From Acidobacteriota bacterium (GTDB lineage Bacteria; Acidobacteriota; UBA6911; RPQK01; JADFOI01), in NCBI GenBank assembly GCA_030624355.1, contig JAUXKG010000175.1, positions 1 to 5,965 on the forward strand: a stretch of 5,965 nt of DNA, written 5' to 3'. Below, one piece after another: positions 1 to 4,304 of the stretch; position 1 is the first letter of the stretch; the number at the start of each line of letters is the position of its first letter. The notes below the pieces were generated by a model, which did not search any database, was not told the origin of the DNA, and saw only the letters and a program-made list of their open reading frames with translations. Position numbers and translations under genes: made by a program.

Positions 1-16
1 GGTGTGGAAAATGATT

Positions 17-46
17 TACCCGGACCGTCACTCAACGCTATCCGGG
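17..46 (-). terminator. possible weak terminator after the 85-aa gene
   Basis: CCCGGA (19-24) is the exact inverse of TCCGGG (41-46). Inside the loop a further CGT/ACG pairing (26-28 with 35-37) is possible. On the minus strand the stem lies just past the stop codon of the 49-306 gene and is followed by a loosely A/T-rich stretch (TAAATCATTTT). The stem is short, the loop is large and the U tract is interrupted, so it is a weak candidate. Confidence 0.3.
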
Positions 47-48
47 GC

Positions 49-306
49 TTACCTTCCGTATTTCTCCTGCCATAGTTTCAGGTGAGTCTCATACAGATCG
101 TCGAGCATGTCGGCGAATTTGCCATCACATTGGTGCTGGAACTCTCTCTCCGGTCTCCTGGCGGAGTAGTAAACCACGTTCTTGAGTACACCTCCCCGAG
201 TGGTGAAGTGCATATGGGAGGATCGCTGTGAGTTGGCTATCAAAACGTAAACCATCACACCGATCGCCAGAATGACTGAGGCTGTGATAAGCAGGGCCTT
301 TTTCAT
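49..306 (-). CDS. small single-pass membrane protein of unknown function (85 aa)
   Basis: I do not recognise this protein. Seen: Met-Lys-Lys, then an uninterrupted hydrophobic stretch at residues 4-24 (ALLITASVILAIGVMVYVLI), giving an N-in membrane anchor or an uncleaved signal sequence. A basic, polar extracytoplasmic part of about 60 residues follows, ending in an acidic/aromatic amphipathic segment (about 62-82, with LDDLYETHLKLWQEKY) that is probably helical. It has one cysteine (C60) and no lipobox. The start is fixed at the ATG at 304-306, because an in-frame TGA lies only three codons upstream. No good Shine-Dalgarno is visible there, which lowers confidence a little. The gene is divergent from the ferredoxin fusion gene and has no other close neighbour in the window. 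The Met-Lys-Lys plus TM start and coherent amphipathic C-terminus argue for a real gene. Confidence 0.6.
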   Translation of the reverse strand: MKKALLITASVILAIGVMVYVLIANSQRSSHMHFTTRGGVLKNVVYYSARRPEREFQHQCDGKFADMLDDLYETHLKLWQEKYGR

Positions 307-351
307 AACTTGTCAGATATCCCATCTTACATGAAAAGAGGAGGACATTTT

Positions 352-379
352 AAAAGGGGCAGTCTGCCCAACACCTTTT
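352..379. repeat. bulged inverted repeat, REP-like or terminator-like
   Basis: AAAAGG (352-357) pairs with CCTTTT (374-379). Directly inside, GGCAG (358-362) pairs with CTGCC (364-368), leaving a five-base bulge (369-373). The core can also be read as the interrupted palindrome GGGCAG-T-CTGCCC (357-369). It has A-runs on the left and T-runs on the right, like a bidirectional terminator, yet lies upstream of two divergent genes where no terminator is needed. It shares the pattern AAAA, G-run, CAGTCT, C-run with the hairpin at 5795-5816, so the two may be relatives of one dispersed family. That relation is inference. Confidence 0.45.
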
Positions 380-409
380 TCTCGAGAGGCCCACAGAAGT
401 GCCCGGCTA

Positions 410-418
410 TGCTATTCT
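410..418 (+). promoter_or_regulatory. possible extended -10 promoter for the ferredoxin fusion gene
   Basis: TG at 410-411, one base, then TATTCT (413-418) fits the extended -10 form TGnTATnnT. No convincing -35 box sits 16-18 bases upstream, which extended -10 promoters can tolerate. Transcription would begin near 425 and give a leader of about 50 bases. This is a motif match only. Confidence 0.3.
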
Positions 419-444
419 ATCTCGCTTGAACGATAGATTGTGAC

Positions 445-454
445 ACGATATCGT
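445..454. promoter_or_regulatory. 10-bp palindrome, possible operator
   Basis: ACGATATCGT is a perfect palindrome centred 26 bases before the ferredoxin fusion start codon, downstream of the candidate -10 box. The half-site ACGATA also occurs at 430-435, exactly 15 bp earlier, as part of the CTATC/GATAG inverted repeat. This spacing and position suit a repressor site, but 10-bp palindromes occur by chance and no regulator is visible nearby. Confidence 0.25.
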
Positions 455-475
455 CGGCGCACTGGTTGAAGAGTT

Positions 476-1429
476 ATGGACATCGACAAAAACACCACAC
501 GCGATTTCTTTCACAGCGAAGAGAGCTGGCAGAAAACACTGGAGGCTCTTTTGCCGCTCATCCATCCGGTCGACCAGGACGCCACGCGCATTTGGTTTGC
601 TTTCTGGCCACTTCGCCTGCACCACATCCTCAATCAATCTGAGGATCTGGATCAAAGGGTGCAGACGTTGGAGATGGAGGGACGATATTGGCTCAAAGAG
701 CAGCTTGATTCCTCACTCCACCTTCTCTTTGCTTTCCAATACTGGCCTGCAGTCAAAGCGGCTGTTCGCTCCTTTGCTGAGAGCCTGACCTCCTGCGACG
801 AGAGCCTGGAATCCCAGATTCGTGAGGTTGCAAAAACACTGGCCTCAGATCTCAAGATCCCGGAGTCTCATCTGATCGGAATCACGGCAGGCGCCTTCAT
901 GGCCCTGCAACAGATCGGCCTGCCCGCTCTTGCAACAGCTTCGACTGAGGCTTCTGTAAAAAGATCTTCGCCCGAACGGTTTCTGAGAGCGCAGCTCAAG
1001 AAAAGGGGCCGTCTTTTCAGTTTCCTGAAGACTGTCAACTCCAAACATGCGATTGTCTTTGACGAACGTAACAAAAAGTGTTGCTTTAAGGCGATTAACG
1101 GACAGGACATCTCAATGGCGGCTGGGATGGACCGGCGGGACTATCTATCGGCCGATCCTCGCTGCAGTGAGGGTCCCATTCCTTTCCAATGTCGCACCGG
1201 GACTTGCGGAAGTTGCTGGATTGGGGTTCTGAGGGGCAAGGAAAATTTGTCTCCCGTCAGTGAGTTTGAAAAAATCCGCTTGGAATATTTCGGCTACAAC
1301 TTCGGCATTTCCAAATGCGAGTCTCATCCCCCGATTCGCCTTTCCTGCCAGGCTAAATGCTATGGAGACGTCTCCATAGCTATTCCGCCCTGGAACGGAG
1401 TTTTAAACGTCCTCCGCTCAGACCGCTGA
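476..1429 (+). CDS. 2Fe-2S ferredoxin-domain protein with a helical N-terminal domain
   Basis: Length is 317 aa. Seen: residues about 190-305 form a plant/vertebrate-type [2Fe-2S] ferredoxin domain. The cluster ligands are C239, C244 and C247 (CRTGTCGSC, the CX4CX2C loop) and C291 (RLSCQ, the usual distal ligand). Known for the family: one-electron carriers of beta-grasp fold; the partner is unknown here. Residues 1-180 are mostly helical and aromatic-rich (W18, W40, W44, W72, W90) with no transmembrane stretch, signal peptide or recognised motif. A basic linker (about 162-180, RFLRAQLKKRGR) joins the halves. Extra cysteines C202, C203, C230, C281 and C295 are unassigned. The protein is probably cytoplasmic. 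The ATG at 476 is the first possible start, since an in-frame TGA lies at 467-469; the purine run GAAGAG before it is very close to the ATG, so initiation may be weak. The gene converges on the TPR gene with a 13-bp gap. The ferredoxin call is firm; the N-terminal function is unknown. Confidence 0.9.
   Translation: MDIDKNTTRDFFHSEESWQKTLEALLPLIHPVDQDATRIWFAFWPLRLHHILNQSEDLDQRVQTLEMEGRYWLKEQLDSSLHLLFAFQYWPAVKAAVRSFAESLTSCDESLESQIREVAKTLASDLKIPESHLIGITAGAFMALQQIGLPALATASTEASVKRSSPERFLRAQLKKRGRLFSFLKTVNSKHAIVFDERNKKCCFKAINGQDISMAAGMDRRDYLSADPRCSEGPIPFQCRTGTCGSCWIGVLRGKENLSPVSEFEKIRLEYFGYNFGISKCESHPPIRLSCQAKCYGDVSIAIPPWNGVLNVLRSDR
1359..1380. repeat. perfect 22-bp palindrome inside the ferredoxin gene
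   Basis: The half GCTATGGAGAC (1359-1369) is followed directly by its exact reverse complement (1370-1380). In RNA it would fold as a 9-bp stem with an ACGU tetraloop. It encodes C295 to the start of A302 (CYGDVSIA), just after the last cluster ligand and about 50 bases before the stop codon. It ends abruptly: the next base pair on each side mismatches. Its function is unknown; a regulator site, an mRNA 3' stabilising hairpin or chance are all possible. Confidence 0.8.
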
Positions 1430-1436
1430 CGGGAGG
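1411..1436. terminator. possible hairpin between convergent genes
   Basis: CCTCC (1411-1415) pairs with GGAGG (1432-1436), and inside a 2x2 mismatch TCAG (1418-1421) pairs with CTGA (1426-1429) around an ACCG loop. The stem includes the ferredoxin gene's stop codon and ends seven bases before the TPR gene's stop. No T tract follows on either strand, so intrinsic termination is doubtful, but no better terminator exists in this 13-bp gap. Confidence 0.25.
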
Positions 1437-1442
1437 CAGAGG

Positions 1443-2531
1443 CTATTCTCCATTTCCCTTCAGGCTTTCGATCTCTTTCCGAACATTGACCGCACTGGGT
1501 AGATCCGGATGAAGGGCCAGGAAGTCCTCCAATTCCGAGATCGCTCGATCTTTTCTTCCTTGTCTCAGATAAATATCAGCCAGTATCAGTTGAGGGCTGG
1601 AAGCCGATCCGGGATCTATTCTTTTAGCTTCATTCAAGTGGAAAAGGGCCGGCTGGTGGTGCCCCAAGGTAAACAGTGCAATGCCCATCTGAGCATGAGC
1701 CAGAGAATCGCTCGAGTCCAGCTCCAGGGCCCGACCGTTGGCCTCCAGGGCCTCGATCGGACGTCCGGCTTCCAAAAGCGATCCTCCAAGATTCAAATGG
1801 GGGGTAAAGGCATCCGGATCCACACGCGAAGCGGATCGGAACAGTTCAATGGCCTCCTCATAGCGCTGGGCCCGGTGATAATGAGTTCCCAGATCGTTCA
1901 TCGCTTCAGCGAACTGGGGTTCCAACTCAATAGCTTTCCTCAGGTGACGCACCATGGCGTCATAATCTGACTGAACCGCTGCCTTCCGTGCTCGTTCGTA
2001 CTCTTTCTCAGCCTTCTTGGAAACCGTCAGACGACGAACAGAGACCGTCTGCTGAAGATCTCGAGCCCGCTGCCCGGCTCCCGGTCTTTGGATTTCAACC
2101 GTGATCTCTACCTTTCCCGAGGAGTCGGCAAAACTGGGGGTGATATCGACTGTCTTGCGCACCTTCGGATATCCGCGCGCCAGAACAATCACGCTGTATT
2201 GGCCCGCGGGAAGGTTCTTGAAAGAGAATTTTCCACCCACCCAGGTGTAGGTCTCATCGTAGGTGTCTCCTCGCAGCGAATCCAAATGCACGAGTGCTCC
2301 CCGTACAGGGGGACCTTCTTCCCCTAATCGCACCACACCGCGCAGAGTCAATTTCTTGGGCAGGGGCACGGCCATAAGAGACAAACAGAGATTCCCGGCC
2401 AGCCAAAACAGAAACAGGGTCGGCAGGTTGCGGCAGAGTCGTGATTGCAAAAGCTGGGCCCCTGACCCGATGAACTGTGAGATAAACTCAAACGATCTGG
2501 TTAGTTTATCCCGTCGGCCGAGACACTGCAA
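1443..2531 (-). CDS. exported or membrane-anchored protein with carboxypeptidase-regulatory-like domain and TPR repeats
   Basis: Length is 362 aa. Seen in order: a polar N-terminal extension (1-36); a hydrophobic segment (about 38-54, LFLFWLAGNLCLSLMA) acting as signal peptide or anchor, with possible cleavage after A54; a beta-sandwich of the CarboxypepD_reg-like type (about 58-148, with LRGVV, GALVHL, GKFSFKNLPAGQYSVIVLARGY); a linker; then about four to five TPRs (about 172-345), with helix pairs such as AEAMNDLGTHYHRAQRYEEA and repeated P/D-ending turns (LEPQ, VDPD, LDSS, IDPG, LHPD). Known: such proteins sit in the periplasm or on the outer membrane as scaffolds; no enzyme activity is implied. 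The start is TTG at 2529-2531, chosen because AGGAGG/GGAGGAG lies seven bases upstream and an in-frame TGA is at 2535-2537. An alternative TTG at codon 28 would give a more usual short signal peptide. No link to the neighbouring genes is evident. Confidence 0.9.
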   Translation of the reverse strand: MQCLGRRDKLTRSFEFISQFIGSGAQLLQSRLCRNLPTLFLFWLAGNLCLSLMAVPLPKKLTLRGVVRLGEEGPPVRGALVHLDSLRGDTYDETYTWVGGKFSFKNLPAGQYSVIVLARGYPKVRKTVDITPSFADSSGKVEITVEIQRPGAGQRARDLQQTVSVRRLTVSKKAEKEYERARKAAVQSDYDAMVRHLRKAIELEPQFAEAMNDLGTHYHRAQRYEEAIELFRSASRVDPDAFTPHLNLGGSLLEAGRPIEALEANGRALELDSSDSLAHAQMGIALFTLGHHQPALFHLNEAKRIDPGSASSPQLILADIYLRQGRKDRAISELEDFLALHPDLPSAVNVRKEIESLKGNGE

Positions 2532-2538
2532 AAATCAA

Positions 2539-2545
2539 CTCCTCC
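2539..2545 (-). promoter_or_regulatory. strong ribosome-binding site fixing the TTG start of the TPR gene
   Basis: Reading the minus strand, GGAGGAG occupies 2545-2539, within a longer purine run (GAAGAGGAGGAG), with seven bases before TTG at 2531-2529. No ATG or GTG in that frame lies nearby, and TGA closes the frame just upstream at 2537-2535. This strongly favours the TTG as initiator, although it leaves an unusually long 36-residue stretch before the hydrophobic segment. Confidence 0.7.
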
Positions 2546-2708
2546 TCTTCTACCAAGAATGTCAGATCCAACAAACGCCTTCCCCGTCAAATCGGTGCCG
2601 CCCATTATCTCCATGCGAAGGAATGCATGTGATCGGGCACCGCGCTATGATTAAGATAAGCAAAGATGGTTTGCCAAGGGTTTTATGGTATGAAATGTAG
2701 TGCTGGAC

Positions 2709-2768
2709 ATGATGAAAGCGAGTCTGAGAGGATCATTGGCTGTGATCATCCTCAGAGAGGAGACATGA
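2709..2768 (+). CDS. possible 19-codon leader ORF coupled to the aminotransferase
   Basis: The frame opens with two consecutive ATGs (2709 and 2712) and encodes MMKASLRGSLAVIILREET. Its TGA (2766-2768) is one base before the aminotransferase ATG (2770), a spacing that permits termination-reinitiation. It contains a run of aliphatic codons (Leu-Ala-Val-Ile-Ile-Leu), covers the hairpin at 2724-2755 and spans the aminotransferase Shine-Dalgarno, so translating it would melt that structure. Against it: no clear Shine-Dalgarno precedes it, and open frames this short are common by chance. If real it would be a regulatory leader peptide; this is inference. Confidence 0.3.
   Translation: MMKASLRGSLAVIILREET
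2724..2755 (+). promoter_or_regulatory. hairpin next to the aminotransferase ribosome-binding site
   Basis: CTGAG (2724-2728) pairs with CTCAG (2751-2755), and GATCA (2731-2735) with TGATC (2743-2747). An AG/ATC internal loop lies between them and TTGGCTG is the loop. The 3' arm ends three bases before the AGGAG core. The same bases include the direct repeat GATCAT (2731 and 2744, 13 bp apart) and the palindrome TGATCA (2743-2748), so a DNA-level operator is an alternative to an RNA switch. No T tract follows, so it is not an intrinsic terminator. Confidence 0.4.
2758..2762 (+). promoter_or_regulatory. ribosome-binding site of the aminotransferase
   Basis: AGGAG inside the purine run AGAGAGGAGA, seven bases before ATG 2770. 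It settles the start against the nearby ATG at 2765, which is followed after one codon by TGA overlapping the true ATG (ATGAAATGA). It directly abuts the hairpin at 2724-2755. Confidence 0.75.
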
Positions 2769-2769
2769 A

Positions 2770-4095
2770 ATGAGTCAGGTCGATTCCAAAACAATTACAG
2801 AGGAGGTGAGAGCTGGGCACAAAGAATACCTGTTTCCCTCGGTCCAGGCGTATTACAGGGAACCGCTGGTTCTGGTGGAAGGACGCGGTGCGATTGCCGT
2901 TGACTCTGATGGACGGGAATACTCGGACTTTTTCAGCGGCATCCTCACCACCTCGATCGGTCACTGTCATCCCGAAGTGGTGGAACGGGTCCGGGAACAG
3001 ATCGGCCGACTGAACCACACCTCAACCCTTTATCTTAACGAGCCGCAGGTAAAGACAGCCCAGCGCCTGGCACAGATCTCACCGGGTGCCCTCAAGAAAT
3101 GCTTCTTCAGCAACAGCGGTACAGAGGCAGTGGAGACGGCCATCATGCTGGCCCGTATCTATACCGGCAGGGACGAGATCGTGGCACTGAGGTACGCCTA
3201 CTCGGGACGCAGCACCTTGGCTACTAATATGAATGCTCAGGCCCCCTGGCGGCCGCTTTCCTCATCCATTCCCTGGATCAAGCACGCCATGTCGCCTTAC
3301 TGCTATCGATGCCCCTTCGGTCCACCCCACGACGACTGTGCCGAGAAATTTGCCAGAGATCTGGAAGAGGTTATCGTCACCACAACCAATGGCAAACCGG
3401 CTGCCTTCTTCGCCGAGACCATTCAGGGAGCCGGAGGCTTTATTGTTCCTCCAGCCGGCTATTTCCAGCGCGCAGCGGAAATCATTCGCCGTTACGGAGG
3501 TCTTCTGATCATGGACGAGGTTCAGGCCGGCTTCGGCAGAACTGGCGACAAGTGGTTTGGTATCGAACACTGGGACGTTGAACCCGACATCATGGTGATG
3601 GCCAAAGGAATTGCCAGCGGATTTCCGGTAGGTGCGACCATTGCCAAGAAGGAAATAGCGGATGCCTGGACCAGAAAGAGTATCTCCACATTTGGAGGCA
3701 ATCCTCTCTCCATGGTCGCTGCCGAGACCACTCTGGACGTGATGGTCAGAGAGGATGTACCGGGCCGGGCCGCCCAGCGGGGCAGGCAGCTGCGTGAGGG
3801 CCTGGATTCCCTGTATGAGAAGCATTCCTGGATCGGGGAGGTTCGGGGAATGGGCCTGATGCAGGGGATGGAAATCGTCACTGACCGGGAGAGCAAGACG
3901 CCCGATCCCGACAGAGCCAATGCACTGATGGAAGCTACCCGGGAAGAGGGTCTGCTGGTCGGACTGGGGGGAATCAGTGCCCACGTCGTTCGTGTCGCTC
4001 CAAGCCTGTTGATCACTGAAGAAGAAGTGGCTGTGGGTCTGCAGAAACTGTCACAGGCCTGCCAAAAGGTCAGCGTCAAGGACTCGGGTGAGTGA
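2770..4095 (+). CDS. PLP-dependent class III aminotransferase (AGXT2-like)
   Basis: Length is 441 aa, normal for the family; probably cytoplasmic. Seen: phosphate-binding S116-G117-T118 (SNSGTEA); Y144 (AYSGRS), likely stacking on the cofactor; E216 (AETIQGAGG); D249-E250 in LLIMDEVQAGFGRTG, with D249 placed to contact the pyridine nitrogen; K279 (MAKGIASG), the Schiff-base lysine; T307 (TFGGNP), contacting the phosphate; and R408 (VVRVAP) near the C-terminus. A Cys-rich insert (C178, C181, C190 with H187) matches a feature I recall from AGXT2-like sequences. Known: the family transfers amino groups from alanine, beta-alanine, 3-aminoisobutyrate, GABA and similar donors to pyruvate, glyoxylate or 2-oxoglutarate. 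The exact substrate cannot be read here. AET replaces the more usual EP at 216-217. The start is ATG 2770 with AGGAG (2758-2762) seven bases upstream; the ATG at 2765 opens only a two-codon frame. It heads a three-gene cluster with a small membrane protein and an SSS symporter, suggesting import and transamination of one amino compound. Confidence 0.93.
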   Translation: MSQVDSKTITEEVRAGHKEYLFPSVQAYYREPLVLVEGRGAIAVDSDGREYSDFFSGILTTSIGHCHPEVVERVREQIGRLNHTSTLYLNEPQVKTAQRLAQISPGALKKCFFSNSGTEAVETAIMLARIYTGRDEIVALRYAYSGRSTLATNMNAQAPWRPLSSSIPWIKHAMSPYCYRCPFGPPHDDCAEKFARDLEEVIVTTTNGKPAAFFAETIQGAGGFIVPPAGYFQRAAEIIRRYGGLLIMDEVQAGFGRTGDKWFGIEHWDVEPDIMVMAKGIASGFPVGATIAKKEIADAWTRKSISTFGGNPLSMVAAETTLDVMVREDVPGRAAQRGRQLREGLDSLYEKHSWIGEVRGMGLMQGMEIVTDRESKTPDPDRANALMEATREEGLLVGLGGISAHVVRVAPSLLITEEEVAVGLQKLSQACQKVSVKDSGE

Positions 4096-4244
4096 TGATT
4101 GCCGGTCTGCCCTGGACGGCCTGGCTTCTACTGGCCGCCGCCGCCGGCCTGGGTCCTACGCTGGCGATCCTCTTCTTCCTCAACCATCGTTCTTCCAGCG
4201 GGTCAACACCTCGTCAAACGTCAAGTTCACCCGATGCCGACTAA
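4095..4244 (+). CDS. 49-aa single-pass membrane protein, candidate symporter accessory subunit
   Basis: Seen: the ATG shares its A with the aminotransferase stop (TGATG), a classic coupled overlap; an in-frame GTG at 4092 is an alternative start, nine bases after AAGGA (4078-4082). The product starts MIAGLPWTAWLLLAAAAG, has one hydrophobic helix (about 6-29, broken by G18, G20 and P21), then N30-H31-R32 and a Ser/Thr/Pro-rich polar tail ending PDAD. The positive residues after the helix suggest a cytoplasmic C-terminus. Codons are rich in G/C at third positions, like the neighbours. It lies 60 bp before the SSS symporter in the same direction. Known: secondary transporters often have small partners, such as YhdT next to PanF, YjcH next to ActP and MetS in Corynebacterium; I do not see sequence identity to those. 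A role as symporter partner is inferred from position and topology. Its short length leaves some chance it is not translated. Confidence 0.6.
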   Translation: MIAGLPWTAWLLLAAAAGLGPTLAILFFLNHRSSSGSTPRQTSSSPDAD

Positions 4245-4251
4245 ATTCGGC

Positions 4252-4266
4252 AGTCGAACCTCGACT
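4252..4266 (+). repeat. tight hairpin between the small membrane gene and the symporter gene
   Basis: AGTCGA (4252-4257) and TCGACT (4261-4266) form a perfect 6-bp stem around ACC. It lies eight bases after the 49-aa gene's stop and has no T tract, so it does not look like a terminator. In the mRNA it could set a processing or stability boundary ahead of the symporter cistron. Function inferred. Confidence 0.4.
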
Positions 4267-4275
4267 CCTGAGGGC

Positions 4276-4285
4276 CTGACGTCAG
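4276..4285. repeat. 10-bp palindrome before the symporter gene
   Basis: CTGACGTCAG is a perfect palindrome seven bases upstream of the symporter's AGGAGA. A regulator site here could drive or block internal transcription of the symporter gene. A palindrome of this size is only weakly significant and no promoter boxes are evident around it. Confidence 0.3.
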
Positions 4286-4291
4286 CTTCAC

Positions 4292-4297
4292 AGGAGA
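4292..4297 (+). promoter_or_regulatory. ribosome-binding site of the symporter gene
   Basis: AGGAGA with seven bases before ATG 4305. This independent, well-placed site means the symporter does not depend on coupling to the 49-aa gene, unlike the overlap upstream. Confidence 0.75.
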
Positions 4298-4304
4298 CTG
4301 TTCC

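Larger units (their letters stand above)
307..475. other. divergent intergenic region
   Basis: This 169-bp region separates the 85-aa gene (minus) from the ferredoxin fusion gene (plus). It holds a bulged inverted repeat resembling a REP or terminator (352-379), an extended -10-like box reading rightward (410-418), a CTATC/GATAG inverted repeat (417-421 with 432-436) and a 10-bp palindrome (445-454). A purine-rich GAGGAGG at about 339-345 is not followed by a usable start codon. No RNA gene is visible. Confidence 0.6.
2532..2769. other. divergent intergenic region upstream of the TPR gene and the aminotransferase
   Basis: This 238-bp region must hold promoters for both directions. Leftward, TTGACG (minus strand, 2590-2585) is a good -35 match, but the element 17 bp on (ATCTGA) is a poor -10. 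Rightward, TTGCCA (2671-2676) lies before an A/T-rich stretch (2681-2699) without a clean -10. Neither is strong enough to call. The right third holds the leader ORF and hairpin listed separately. A 17-codon open frame at 2647-2700 has no ribosome-binding site. No RNA gene or riboswitch is recognised. Confidence 0.5.

Noticed and set aside
331..429. 32-codon frame MKRGGHFKRGSLPN... upstream of the ferredoxin fusion gene
   Set aside because: No ribosome-binding site. It runs through the inverted repeat and the candidate -10 box, so it is probably untranslated.
1509..1970. 153-codon frame antisense to the TPR gene
   Set aside because: The minus strand encodes clear TPRs throughout. The antisense product lacks recognisable features.
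2263..2700. 145-codon frame across the TPR gene start and the intergenic region
   Set aside because: It overlaps the TPR gene's domain-bearing 5' part on the opposite strand, has no ribosome-binding site, and has a Pro/Arg/Ser-rich product without structure.
2647..2700. 17-codon frame MIKISKDGLPRVLWYEM as a leader peptide
   Set aside because: No Shine-Dalgarno, no following terminator, and the region probably lies within or upstream of the promoter.
2671..2700. TTGCCA as a -35 box for the aminotransferase
   Set aside because: No acceptable -10 hexamer at 16-18 bp; at 17 bp the sequence is AATGTA.
3262..3984. 240-codon open frame antisense to the aminotransferase, and another at 3522-4079
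   Set aside because: Both are antisense to a gene with complete family motifs. Their translations are compositionally biased and show no domain, signal or ribosome-binding site. Long antisense frames are expected opposite G/C-rich third-position codons.
4088..4279. 63-codon frame (GTG start) overlapping the 49-aa gene in another frame, and a similar one at 4099-4308
   Set aside because: Their products are Arg/Ser/Pro-rich and disordered. The 4095 frame gives a coherent transmembrane helix and neighbour-like codon use. AAGGA at 4078 could serve the 4088 start, so the rejection is not absolute.
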